Counted from the first letter of the stretch, positions 35,592 through 43,556 are shown. The stretch: 64,000 nucleotides of DNA from Paenibacillus pedocola (GCF_031599675.1 NZ_CP134223.1:5496001-5560000), one strand, 5' to 3'. Numbers and translations: made by a program. Notes: a model not told the origin generated them from the letters alone.

Positions 35592-35656
35592 GTTATATAC
35601 ATCTGACCGCCAAGGCTTCGCAGCAACGCAGCCCTTGGTTAAAGGAGATCCAGCGC

Positions 35657-36211
35657 ATGAGAATTGTAGTAGCCATTACAGGAGCCAGCGGCTCGATTTA
35701 CGGGTACTCCCTGATCCGCAGCCTGCACCAGCTCGGCATTGAAACCTATATCATTGCCACCGGTGCCGGTGAGAACGTGATGAAATATGAATGCGGCATC
35801 GATATGCACGAGCTTGCCCAGTATGGGACCGTCCTATCGAATTCCGACCTGTTCGCTCCCGTTGCCAGCGGATCCTTCAGAACGGACGGAATGGTGATTG
35901 TCCCCTGCTCCATGAATACGCTTGGTGCTATTGCGAACGGCATGGGCGACACTCTGCTGAACCGAGCAGCCAGTGTGGTGCTGAAGGAGCGGCGCAGGCT
36001 GGTCATTGTACCCCGCGAAACACCACTGCATCTGATTCATCTGGAGAATATGCTCCGGCTCGCCCGGGCAGGTGCCGACATTATGCCAGCCTCCCCCGGC
36101 TTCTATAATCATCCGGCCGAAATCTGGGAGCTGGTGAATTTCATGAATGCCCGGGTGCTTGATGCATTCGGAATTGAACATCAGCTGATGAAAAGATGGG
36201 GTGAGAACTAA
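35657..36211 (+). CDS. ubiX: UbiX-type flavin prenyltransferase
   Basis: A 184-aa flavoprotein of the UbiX/Pad1 family. It shows the N-terminal VVAITGASGSIYG, VIVPCSMNTLGAIANGMGD, the basic KERRRLVIVPRETPLHLIHLENM and MPASPGFYNHP. It attaches a prenyl group to FMN to make the prenylated-FMN cofactor of UbiD enzymes. ATG 35657 follows AAAGGAGATCC. It directly adjoins ubiD and is the first gene after the hairpin in the BMC operon. Confidence 0.94.
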   Translation: MRIVVAITGASGSIYGYSLIRSLHQLGIETYIIATGAGENVMKYECGIDMHELAQYGTVLSNSDLFAPVASGSFRTDGMVIVPCSMNTLGAIANGMGDTLLNRAASVVLKERRRLVIVPRETPLHLIHLENMLRLARAGADIMPASPGFYNHPAEIWELVNFMNARVLDAFGIEHQLMKRWGEN

Positions 36212-37555
36212 ATGGCCGCAGTCAGTATCAGACAATTGCTGGACCGCTGGGAGAGAAGCGGCGAGCTGCTGCATATCCGCAGAGAGGTTGACCCCCGCTT
36301 CGAGCTTGGGGCTGTTGTGAAGGCTGTAAAGGGCAAGCAGCCGCTAATCTTCGAGAAGGTTAAGGGATATTCCGGCCCGATGACCGTCGGTCTTGGCGGC
36401 TCCAAGGCGCTGATCGCGGACAGCTTGGACCTGACTCCAGCCGAGCTGCTGCCGAGACTGGTTGCAGCCATCGTCTCGCCTACGCCAACCCGGCTGGTGG
36501 AGCACGCGCCGGTGCACGAGAAGGTCATCACCAGCCGGATCTGCCTGAAGGAGCTGTTTCCGGTATGTACCTACCATGCGGAGGATAGCGGTGCTTACTA
36601 TGTCTCCGGTGTGATGGTCGTCAAAGGCGAGGACGGGCGCAAGCGTTATACCTCCATCCGGCGCATGCAGCTGCTGGAAGGTAACCGGACCGGTATTCTG
36701 ATCTCCTCCCCCGAGCTATTCCAGCAGTACAAACAATTCGAAGAACTCGGAGAGCCGATGGAAGCGGCCTTCATGTTCGGAGTTGTGCCGGCGGTCGTGC
36801 TGGCTTCGCAGATCAGTACTCACTTATTCCATACGGATAAGCTGGAAGTGGCCTCTTCCCTGCTCCATCAGCCGCTCGATGTCGTCCAGTGCAAAACGGT
36901 TGACCTTGAAGTTCTGGCTGAGGCGGAGGTTGTGTTCGAGGGGCGGATACTCCCCGGTATCCGCGAACCGGAAGGTCCGTTTGGAGAACTGGGCGGCTAT
37001 TACGGCCCGCGTACTGAGCAGCCGGTGGTCGAAATCTCTGCCGTCACCCACCGGAACCGGCCCATATGGCAGACCATCCTTCCGGCCAGCTACGAGGAGA
37101 AGCTGCCGATGGCCATCTCCCGCGAAATCGCCCTGCTCAGCTCCGTCCGCCAGGTTGTTCCGGGAGTGAAGGATGTTCATATTACCATGGGCGGGGTCGG
37201 CCGCTACCACGCGGTCATCCAGATCCGCAAAGTCCAGGAAGGCGACGGAAAAACAGCACTGCTGGCTGCTTTTGCCGGCGACAAAGACCTCAAGCATGTT
37301 GTGGTGATCGATGATGACGTCAACCCGCTAGACCCGCTGGATGTGGAATGGGCAATTGCCACCCGGGTACAGGCCGATCTCGACCTGTTCATCGTCCCGG
37401 GCGCCAAAGGCTCCCCGCTAGAACCGTCCCATAATCTGCGCGGGGTATCGGCCAAAATGGGCATCGACGCCACCTGTCCTCTCGCACACAAAGAGCAGTA
37501 CCGGAGAACGCATATTCCGGGACAGGATGAGATCCGGCTGGAGGACTATGTGTAG
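36212..37555 (+). CDS. ubiD: UbiD-family prenylated-FMN decarboxylase
   Basis: A 447-aa (de)carboxylase. UbiD landmarks: an N-terminal domain with LIFEKVKGYSGPMTVGLGGSKALI-type sequence (split here for length), TRLVEHAPVHEKVITSR, RRMQLLEGNRTGILIS, then the catalytic E-R-E region EAEVVFEGRILPG / REPEGPFGELGGYYG and the C-terminal DDDVNPLDPLDVEWAIATR. It decarboxylates an aromatic or alpha,beta-unsaturated acid with the cofactor made by UbiX. Its length is nearer to the short clade than to UbiD of E. coli. The substrate is unknown; the shell genes follow directly. Confidence 0.93.
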   Translation: MAAVSIRQLLDRWERSGELLHIRREVDPRFELGAVVKAVKGKQPLIFEKVKGYSGPMTVGLGGSKALIADSLDLTPAELLPRLVAAIVSPTPTRLVEHAPVHEKVITSRICLKELFPVCTYHAEDSGAYYVSGVMVVKGEDGRKRYTSIRRMQLLEGNRTGILISSPELFQQYKQFEELGEPMEAAFMFGVVPAVVLASQISTHLFHTDKLEVASSLLHQPLDVVQCKTVDLEVLAEAEVVFEGRILPGIREPEGPFGELGGYYGPRTEQPVVEISAVTHRNRPIWQTILPASYEEKLPMAISREIALLSSVRQVVPGVKDVHITMGGVGRYHAVIQIRKVQEGDGKTALLAAFAGDKDLKHVVVIDDDVNPLDPLDVEWAIATRVQADLDLFIVPGAKGSPLEPSHNLRGVSAKMGIDATCPLAHKEQYRRTHIPGQDEIRLEDYV

Positions 37556-37577
37556 GCTTAGGTTTTTATAAAGATAA

Positions 37578-37796
37578 GCTCACAAAACTTAAGCTCATGC
37601 TTCCGAAGTAGTTTTGTACGATGTGGACTCTGTGAAGGATAGGCTCACAAAACTTTAAGCATATGCTTCCGAAGCAAGTTTTGTACGATGCGGACTCTAC
37701 GAAGGATGGGCTCACAAAACTTTAAGCTTATGCTTCCGAAGTGAGTTTTGTACGATGCGGACTCTGTGAAGAATGGGCTCACAAAACTTTGAGGAG
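37578..37796 (+). repeat. Tandem palindromic repeat array before the first shell gene
   Basis: Three units of 65-67 bp (starting 37578, 37643 and 37710) and a terminal half-unit (from 37777). Each contains ACAAAACTT, AAGC, ATGCTT, CCGAAG and AGTTTTGT arranged as a large palindrome, followed by a conserved spacer ACGATGNGGACTC. The half-unit runs into CAAAACTTTGAGGAGG, the ribosome binding site of the BMC shell gene. It is intercistronic within the operon. Confidence 0.9.
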
Positions 37797-37803
37797 GTGG
37801 ATT

Positions 37804-38070
37804 ATGCAAGCAATCGGCTTAATTGAAACACGCGGCCTGACCCCGGCGCTGGAAGCGCTGGATGCCATGTGCAAGGCGGCGAATGTCAGGCTGGTCGACT
37901 TCAAACGGGTTGGCTCAGGTCTGGTGACAGTAATCGTTGAGGGCGACGTCGCCTCTGTGGCCGCAGCCGTCGAAGCCGGAATAGCCGCTTATCAGAAGAC
38001 CGGCGGACAACTGGTGTCATCAAACGTCATTCCGCGCCCGCATCCCGGTCTCGCCAGAATGCTCATCTAA
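37804..38070 (+). CDS. BMC-H hexameric shell protein (first copy)
   Basis: An 88-aa single BMC domain: the opening QAIGLIETRGLTPALEALDA, CKAANVRLVDFKRVGSGLVTVIVEGDV around the pore loop (GSG), and the end VIPRPHPGLARMLI. Such proteins form the hexagonal facets of bacterial microcompartments. ATG 37804 follows GAGGAGGTGG, delivered by the repeat array. Compared with the third copy it lacks the usual last few residues. Confidence 0.94.
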   Translation: MQAIGLIETRGLTPALEALDAMCKAANVRLVDFKRVGSGLVTVIVEGDVASVAAAVEAGIAAYQKTGGQLVSSNVIPRPHPGLARMLI

Positions 38071-38110
38071 GCTTTCAGCGTAATTCAAGCCACCTAGGAG
38101 GTGATTCACC

Positions 38111-38686
38111 TTGTCCAGTTTTATGAAGGACGTTATTACTGAAGTGCTCCAGAGAAATCGCACTGCCGCTCCGGCGGGCGCAGCGGCCTCTGCTCCTTCC
38201 TGCGCGGTAAGCAGCCGGGAGAAATGCCCGCACACCTGTGCTCAGCCGGGCAATTGCTCCAAACCCAAGCTTCCGGTTCAACGTACCAATTACCAGAAGG
38301 AGCAGGCTGCCAGACGGCTGGCCGTCCTTTCCGGCCACCCTTCACCGGCACAGGCTCCTGCCGGCCGGCAGCCGGATTCTCTTGCAGCTGCCAGGGTAGT
38401 GCAGCCGGCAAACCAGCCGGCAGCGGATGCTGCCCCAGGCCGGGAAATGGCCGGACAATACCTGTCTCCACTGCTTCTGCGCACCTTGTCTCCGCTGGAG
38501 CAGAAGGATAACAGCCCCGGGGGAACTCTCCCCCACCGCGGATCACCCCGGAGCCGCAAGATCCGCATGCCCCGGTCCGCCTCCCGGCAGCAGGCGGAAT
38601 GGAGGTCTGGCTGTTCCCCCGAATCCGCGATGACCTCCGTCCGCTGTTTGGCAGCTCCGGCCGGAATTACAGCTCAGCCGGGATAA
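38111..38686 (+). CDS. Ala/Pro-rich BMC-associated protein, likely 5' part of a frameshifted gene
   Basis: A 191-aa frame starting TTG 38111 after AGGAGGTGA. Residues 1-16 (SSFMKDVITEVLQRN) form a short amphipathic helix like the encapsulation peptides of BMC enzymes and the N-terminus of PduM. The remainder is Ala/Pro/Gln-rich, linker-like, with cysteines (CPHTCAQPGNCSK, about residues 37-49). Coding character moves to the -1 frame near 38515-38540, at C/G runs. The last 50-60 residues are therefore probably not authentic. The function is unknown. Confidence 0.6.
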   Translation: MSSFMKDVITEVLQRNRTAAPAGAAASAPSCAVSSREKCPHTCAQPGNCSKPKLPVQRTNYQKEQAARRLAVLSGHPSPAQAPAGRQPDSLAAARVVQPANQPAADAAPGREMAGQYLSPLLLRTLSPLEQKDNSPGGTLPHRGSPRSRKIRMPRSASRQQAEWRSGCSPESAMTSVRCLAAPAGITAQPG

Positions 38687-39144
38687 TCAGCGCAGCAGCT
38701 TGTCATCCGGGCCAGCTGTTCGCGGTCGAAGAGCTGCTCTCAGGCGAACCGGAGCTGGAATCGGATATCAACTGGAGTGTGGACGGCGGAGGGTTTGAAC
38801 TTAAGCTATTCAGCAAGGATCACCATAAGGTGGCTGCCAAGCTTAAAGAGCTCACCGAGTATATGCAAGACGGAGCCGCTTCTGCTGTCCAGGTATGGAT
38901 CAGCCTCCAGCCCGCCCGGCTGCTGCGGCGGTATTTCGGCGGCGGACAACAGGAAGCCATTGCGGTAGTAGCCGGTTCTTCCCGCTGGAACAGCATCGGC
39001 ATCGCGGAGCAGTGGCTGCAGCGCTCCCCTTCGCCTTATCTGCACATCCGTACGGAACACGGTTATTGCATTATAAGCGGAACTGCCGAACAGATGGCTG
39101 GTGCAGCGCCGGAGCTTACACGCCTGGCAGCGTCAGTCAGATGA
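38599..39144 (+). CDS. Unknown BMC-locus protein, likely 3' part of the frameshifted gene
   Basis: A 181-aa frame overlapping the previous one by 88 bp in the -1 register. ATG 38599 has only a weak upstream GGCGGA. The in-frame sequence upstream of the ATG (from 38512) reads as plausible protein (ITPEPQDPHAPVRLPAAGG) that would continue the preceding frame. The globular part has GIISAAACHPGQLFAVEELL, LKLFSKDHHKVAAKLKELTEY and YLHIRTEHGYCIISGTAEQM. I do not recognise the family. It is followed 49 bp later by the second shell gene. Confidence 0.6.
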   Translation: MEVWLFPRIRDDLRPLFGSSGRNYSSAGIISAAACHPGQLFAVEELLSGEPELESDINWSVDGGGFELKLFSKDHHKVAAKLKELTEYMQDGAASAVQVWISLQPARLLRRYFGGGQQEAIAVVAGSSRWNSIGIAEQWLQRSPSPYLHIRTEHGYCIISGTAEQMAGAAPELTRLAASVR

Positions 39145-39193
39145 TTACAACCACCGCTGATCAGCGGATGAATTCAATAAGGAGGCTTCCTTC

Positions 39194-39622
39194 ATGCAAG
39201 CACTGGGTTTAATCGAGACGCTGGGCTTTACTACCGCCGTCTCAGCAGCGGATGCCGCGCTCAAAGCGGCGGATGTGCAGCTGGTTGCCGTCGAGAAGGT
39301 CATAGGCGTCGGCGGTTCACTGGGCGTGACTCTGCATTTCAGCGGGGATGTTGCTGCCGTAACCTCATCCGTAGAGGCAGGCAAGGCTGAAGCGCAGCGG
39401 GTCGGCACAGTGGTCTCCGCGCATGTAATTGCCAAGGCGCATAGTGATGTGACCGGCAAGATACTGGGCAATTACCTGTTGCCTGAGAACAGCATAGAGA
39501 CTGATTCTGCAGTCTCCACCCCTCCGCCGCACCAGTCTTCTGCCACAACCGCTAAACCGCCCAAGTCAGCGGACTTAGTCCAAGCATCAGATTCACCGGA
39601 TTCACCGGATCAGCCAAACTAA
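39194..39622 (+). CDS. BMC-H shell protein with C-terminal extension (second copy)
   Basis: A 142-aa protein. Residues 1-92 form a BMC domain (QALGLIETLGFTTAVSAADAA, VQLVAVEKVIGVGGSLGVTL around the pore, VSAHVIAKAHSDV). Residues 95-142 form a Ser/Pro/Thr-rich disordered tail. The pore segment has a two-residue insertion (IGVGGSLG) relative to the other copies. Extended BMC-H proteins may face cargo or act as minor shell components (inference). ATG 39194 follows AAGGAGG. Confidence 0.92.
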   Translation: MQALGLIETLGFTTAVSAADAALKAADVQLVAVEKVIGVGGSLGVTLHFSGDVAAVTSSVEAGKAEAQRVGTVVSAHVIAKAHSDVTGKILGNYLLPENSIETDSAVSTPPPHQSSATTAKPPKSADLVQASDSPDSPDQPN

Positions 39623-39667
39623 GAAACATAAAAATTAATATATTTTAAAATAATGGAGGTTTTTAAA

Positions 39668-39949
39668 ATGGGAGAATCACTGGGATTAATCGAAACAAAA
39701 GGTCTGGTGGGCGCAATTGAAGCGGCTGATGCAATGGTTAAGGCTGCGAATGTAGAAATTTGCGGGTACGAAAAAATCGGCTTCGGTCTCGTAACGGTCA
39801 TGGTCCGGGGAGATGTGGGTGCGGTAAAAGCAGCTACCGATGCAGGAGCTGCTGCAGCTAAACGTGTCGGGGAGCTAGTGTCGGTGCATGTCATTCCGCG
39901 GCCGCACAGTGAGGTGGAACGCGCGCTGTTGTCCAAGGGAATTGAATAA
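39668..39949 (+). CDS. BMC-H hexameric shell protein (third copy, canonical)
   Basis: A 93-aa BMC domain closest to PduA/EutM types: ESLGLIETKGLVGAIEAADA, VEICGYEKIGFGLVTVMVRGDVGAV with the pore residues FG, and VHVIPRPHSEVERAL. It is likely the main facet protein. ATG 39668 follows TGGAGG in an AT-rich leader, in contrast to the GC-rich neighbours. Confidence 0.95.
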   Translation: MGESLGLIETKGLVGAIEAADAMVKAANVEICGYEKIGFGLVTVMVRGDVGAVKAATDAGAAAAKRVGELVSVHVIPRPHSEVERALLSKGIE

Positions 39950-39957
39950 TATTCACC

Positions 39958-40698
39958 ATGGACAGCCGGCATAGCGCGGTTACAGCCAGCGCCCTTCTCG
40001 GCCTGGCTTACCGGTCCAGGGAACAGGAATTGAACAAGGACTTCCCCCGGGTCTTTATTCTGCTGGCCGGTCACTTTATTGGCATGGAAGAAGGATATTC
40101 CGCTATAAGGCAGCTGGACCGGAACCGGACACGGCTGCGGTTAGCTGCGGATGAACAGCTGTTCCGTGACATTACAGTTCAGGAGCTGGCTGCAGCAACA
40201 GGTGTGGACGACATCACTGCACCTGCTGGTCTCCGTTCCTGTTCATCGGAGGCTGCCGATATGCTGTTTATTCCGGTGCTTTCCTTGTCTTTGTTGTCCC
40301 GCTTAGTCCAACTGGATGCCTCTGATCCTTTTGTGGAGCTGATTGTACGGTTCCTCTGTGCCGGCAAACCCGTGGGCACGCTGACGCTTGGGGCGAATCC
40401 GGGGCATTACCGCTGGGGGGAGCAGGGTATGTTCCAGGCTCCACCCCGGCTGAAGGACGAACTGCAGCATAAGCTTACAGCCATTGAAGATTTCGGCATC
40501 ACGCTGCTTGAACCGGATCAGGTGAACCGCTGGATAACCTCTGCTCAGGCAAGGCTAAGCAGACAAGTGTTGACCGCCGAGGACATTCAAGCTGCAGTAA
40601 GACTCGGCACAACGTCCATCCGCCTGGCGGCTTCTGCGGTGATCACTCCGCTTGCCGCGGATCTGGCCAGGCAGCATGGTATTGAAATTGAATTCTAA
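39958..40698 (+). CDS. BMC-associated flavoprotein-like protein
   Basis: A 246-aa protein. The middle part SEAADMLFIPVLSLSLLSRLV and SDPFVELIVRFLCAGKPVGTL resemble the flavoprotein (PF02441-like) components found in many BMC loci. The C-terminus (about 200-246: VLTAEDIQAAVRLGTTSIRL ... VITPLAADLARQHGI) is the PduM/BMC-type TPLARD tail motif. Its role in BMCs is not established; flavin or electron transfer is inferred. ATG 39958 is only 8 bp after the third shell gene and has a weak ribosome binding site, suggesting coupling. Confidence 0.72.
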   Translation: MDSRHSAVTASALLGLAYRSREQELNKDFPRVFILLAGHFIGMEEGYSAIRQLDRNRTRLRLAADEQLFRDITVQELAAATGVDDITAPAGLRSCSSEAADMLFIPVLSLSLLSRLVQLDASDPFVELIVRFLCAGKPVGTLTLGANPGHYRWGEQGMFQAPPRLKDELQHKLTAIEDFGITLLEPDQVNRWITSAQARLSRQVLTAEDIQAAVRLGTTSIRLAASAVITPLAADLARQHGIEIEF

Positions 40699-40718
40699 AC
40701 CGAAGAGGTGACAATCAC

Positions 40719-41000
40719 ATGAAGCTGGGAATCATTACGGGGCATGTCGTCGCAACGCGGAAAGATGAGAATCTGATCGGCGCCAAGCTGCTGATCATTC
40801 AGCCGATCCTGCCCGATGGGGCACCGGCAGGCAAGCCGGTCGTTGCCGTTGATACAGTAGGCGCGGGTATCGGCGAGACGATTATCTATGCGGTGGGCAG
40901 CGTGGCATCAAGAGCAACACAGCATCCGAATGCCCCGGTTGATGCAGCCATTGTCGGGATCGTGGACAGTGTCGATTGCGCCCGGACTGGAGGTGTGTAG
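40719..41000 (+). CDS. BMC-P pentameric vertex protein (EutN/CcmL family)
   Basis: A 93-aa EutN/CcmL/PduN family protein. It shows LGIITGHVVATRKDENLIGAK, LLIIQPI, VAVDTVGAGIGETIIYAVGS and AAIVGIVDSVD. Pentamers of this family cap the vertices of the polyhedral shell, so hexamers and pentamers for a closed shell are both present. ATG 40719 follows GAAGAGGTGA. It is 3 bp upstream of the adenine-deaminase-like gene. Confidence 0.95.
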   Translation: MKLGIITGHVVATRKDENLIGAKLLIIQPILPDGAPAGKPVVAVDTVGAGIGETIIYAVGSVASRATQHPNAPVDAAIVGIVDSVDCARTGGV

Positions 41001-41003
41001 CAG

Positions 41004-42818
41004 ATGCTGACAACAGAGATTAAAGATGCGATTCAGCGCCGGCGGATGATTGATGTGCTGCTCTCCGGCGATGCTTATGCCGACCTGGTACTGAAAGGCG
41101 GCTATATCATTAACGTAATTACCCGGGAGATTTATCCCGGCGATGTCGCCGTCAAAGGCGACCGGATACTGCTTGTCGGTCAGGCTGATAAGCTGATTGG
41201 CCCCTCGACCACCGTTGAAGACATGAGCGGCAAATTCATCAGCCCCGGTTTTATTGATTCACATATGCATTTTGAGAGTGCGATGCTGACGGTTACGGAA
41301 TTCTCGAAGCTGTCCATCCCTACAGGAACAACCACCCTGGTGGCTGATCCGCATGAAATCGGCAACGTGCTGGGTGTGCCCGGCATGAAGGCGATGATTG
41401 ATGAGGCACGTACACTGCCGAACCGCGTCCTGTTCACCGTCCCCTGCCTTACTCCCGATGTTCCGGGCCTGGAAACCGCTGGCGCAGATATCGGCTCCAA
41501 GGATATGCAAGACCTGCTCAACGATGATTATGTGCAGGGGATCGGCGAGCTGCAGGGCTTCAGCAATGTCCATCCGGTGTACAACAATGCGCCTTATTTA
41601 ATAGATGATCTGCTTGCTTCCGTCTCTTACGCCAAATCAGTCGGCAAAAGCATCGAAGGCAACGCCCCCGGCCTGTTTGGCCGGGAGCTGGCAGCGCATA
41701 TCATTTGCGGCGGCGGCCATGTCTCCTGCCATGAGACCACCACCAAGGAAGAAATGATGGAGAAGCTGCGCTACGGGGTCAGCGTGTTCATGCGCGAAGG
41801 CTCCTCGCAGCGGAACATGGCGGAATGCATCCGCGCCATTACCGAGGAGGGAATGGATTCCCGGCGGGCGATTCTCGTCTCCGATGATATGGTTCCCGAG
41901 GATCTGCTGAAGCACGGACATATGAATGATATTGTACGCCGCACTATTGCTGTAGGTATCGACCCCGTTGAGGCGATCCAGATGGTTACGATTAATCCGG
42001 CTACCCATTTCGGGTTCCAGGATATCGGACTGCTGGCCCCCGGAGCCAAAGCCGATATCGCTGTCATCAGCGATCTGACGCAGATGACGATATCGCAGGT
42101 GTATATCAGCGGAGTCAAGGTAGCCCAGGACGGCGAATTGACCCGTGACATCCCATCCTATACCTATCCCGCTTCCGTGAAGAAATCAGTCAAGCGGAAG
42201 CCCGTGAAGCTGGAGGACCTGCAGCTCTCCTCCGGCGGGGCGCACGGCAGCGTGCAGGTCCGCGCTATCGAGGTCATCCCCGACCAGAATCTGACCGGAG
42301 CGGGGATCTTCACCGCCGCCGTCAAGGACGGAGTCGTGCAGCCTTCGGTAGAGAACGACCTCCTGCCCCTGCTCGTTGTCGAGCGGCATGGCCGCAGCGG
42401 CAAGATCGGCAAAACCTTCGTCCGCGGCATGCAGCTGAAGGCCGGTGCCATCGCCGAAAGTGTGGCCCATGATACCCACAACATCATTGTCACCGGCACC
42501 AATTACGCCGATATGGTGACCGCGGTCAACCGGGTCATTGCCATGGACGGCGGGATCGCGATGATTGAAGGCGGCAAGGTGGTCGGTGATCTGCCGCTGC
42601 GCATCGGCGGCCTGATGACCGACGAGCTGACTGGCAAAGAGATGAGCGCAAGAATCACCGAGTTGCACCGTCTGGCCCGTGAGGAGCTGGGCTGCACCCT
42701 GCATGTGCCGTTTATGCACCTGTCCTTCCTTTCGCTCGTCACCAGCCCGGCCTGGAAAATTACCGACATCGGCCTGATTGATGCCGACGCCTTCACCGTA
42801 CTGCCGGCGCTGGCCTGA
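41004..42818 (+). CDS. Adenine-deaminase-like amidohydrolase
   Basis: A 604-aa member of the adenine deaminase (Ade) family: N-terminal HMHFESAML (HxH metal ligands), GTTTLVADPHEIGNVLG, bridging-ligand region GIGELQGF, VSCHETTTKEE, REGSSQRNMAE, catalytic Asp in VSDDMVPEDLLKHGHM and a C-terminal domain. Where E. coli Ade has a metal-ligand His (GHCPGLGG) this protein has Asn (GNAPGLFG; AAC at 41661-41663). Adenine to hypoxanthine plus ammonia is the family reaction; the change may mean another substrate. Possible BMC cargo. Confidence 0.85.
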   Translation: MLTTEIKDAIQRRRMIDVLLSGDAYADLVLKGGYIINVITREIYPGDVAVKGDRILLVGQADKLIGPSTTVEDMSGKFISPGFIDSHMHFESAMLTVTEFSKLSIPTGTTTLVADPHEIGNVLGVPGMKAMIDEARTLPNRVLFTVPCLTPDVPGLETAGADIGSKDMQDLLNDDYVQGIGELQGFSNVHPVYNNAPYLIDDLLASVSYAKSVGKSIEGNAPGLFGRELAAHIICGGGHVSCHETTTKEEMMEKLRYGVSVFMREGSSQRNMAECIRAITEEGMDSRRAILVSDDMVPEDLLKHGHMNDIVRRTIAVGIDPVEAIQMVTINPATHFGFQDIGLLAPGAKADIAVISDLTQMTISQVYISGVKVAQDGELTRDIPSYTYPASVKKSVKRKPVKLEDLQLSSGGAHGSVQVRAIEVIPDQNLTGAGIFTAAVKDGVVQPSVENDLLPLLVVERHGRSGKIGKTFVRGMQLKAGAIAESVAHDTHNIIVTGTNYADMVTAVNRVIAMDGGIAMIEGGKVVGDLPLRIGGLMTDELTGKEMSARITELHRLAREELGCTLHVPFMHLSFLSLVTSPAWKITDIGLIDADAFTVLPALA

Positions 42819-42851
42819 TCATCACTAGTTTATCAAAGGAGGCTGCTGCGC

Positions 42852-43535
42852 TTGGGTATTCAGATAATCGATCTATCCCAGGAGATCTATCAGGGGATGC
42901 CGGTGTTCCCGCCGCATCAGAAGACGATGATTTTCCCCAATATGAACCATGAGGAGAGCCGGCAGAAGCTTGGCTTCGAATTCGCTACGAATAACCTGCT
43001 TATTAACGAGCATGGCCCGACTCACAGTGATGCCGTCTATGAATATGATCCGCAAGGGGCGACGATTGACGAGATGCCGCTGGAGTATTTTTACGGGCCG
43101 GCCGTCTGCCTTGACCTCTCTCATATTTCACCGGATGACTATATTACCCGCAGGGATTTGGAGCTGGCTCTGGGCAAAGGTTATCTTTATCTCGACAAAG
43201 GTGACATCGTGCTGCTCTACACCGGTCATTATAACCGCGCATACGGCACGGACGAATGGCTGACCCGCTACACCGGACTCGATTACGAGGCGGCTGAATG
43301 GCTGGCCCGGCAGGGGGTCGTTAATATCGGCATCGACGCGCCTTCCATCGACAACCCGCTGGATACCACCTTTGCCGGGCATCTGATATGCCGTGAGTAC
43401 AAGCTGACCAATACCGAGAACCTCTGCAATCTCGACCAAATCGCACAGAAGCGGTTCCTCTACTTCGGGCTCCCGCTCAAAATCCGCAAAGGCACCGGCT
43501 CTCCCATCCGGGCGGTCGCAGTATTCATAGAATAA
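42852..43535 (+). CDS. Cyclase/KynB-family hydrolase
   Basis: A 227-aa metal-dependent hydrolase of the cyclase family (PF04199; arylformamidase-like). It shows IDLSQEIYQGMPVFPPHQK, the metal motif EHGPTHSDAVYEY, CLDLSHI, DKGDIVLLYTGH, a late GIDAPSIDNP and the end FYFGLPLKI-like LYFGLPLKIRKGTGSPIRA. The usual HxGTHxDxPxH is altered: the third His is replaced by Glu. TTG 42852 follows AAAGGAGG. It probably hydrolyses an amide, formamide or lactam in the BMC-associated pathway (inference). Confidence 0.85.
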   Translation: MGIQIIDLSQEIYQGMPVFPPHQKTMIFPNMNHEESRQKLGFEFATNNLLINEHGPTHSDAVYEYDPQGATIDEMPLEYFYGPAVCLDLSHISPDDYITRRDLELALGKGYLYLDKGDIVLLYTGHYNRAYGTDEWLTRYTGLDYEAAEWLARQGVVNIGIDAPSIDNPLDTTFAGHLICREYKLTNTENLCNLDQIAQKRFLYFGLPLKIRKGTGSPIRAVAVFIE

Positions 43536-43556
43536 AATATTAAGCAGGTGAACGAC

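Noticed and set aside
37578..37796. CRISPR array
   Set aside because: The units are 65-67 bp, themselves palindromic, with similar spacers and no cas genes; they match a dispersed intercistronic repeat.
38599..39144. A trimeric (BMC-T) shell protein
   Set aside because: No BMC-domain signature (LGLIE, pore GxG, VIPxPH) is visible; the family remains unknown.
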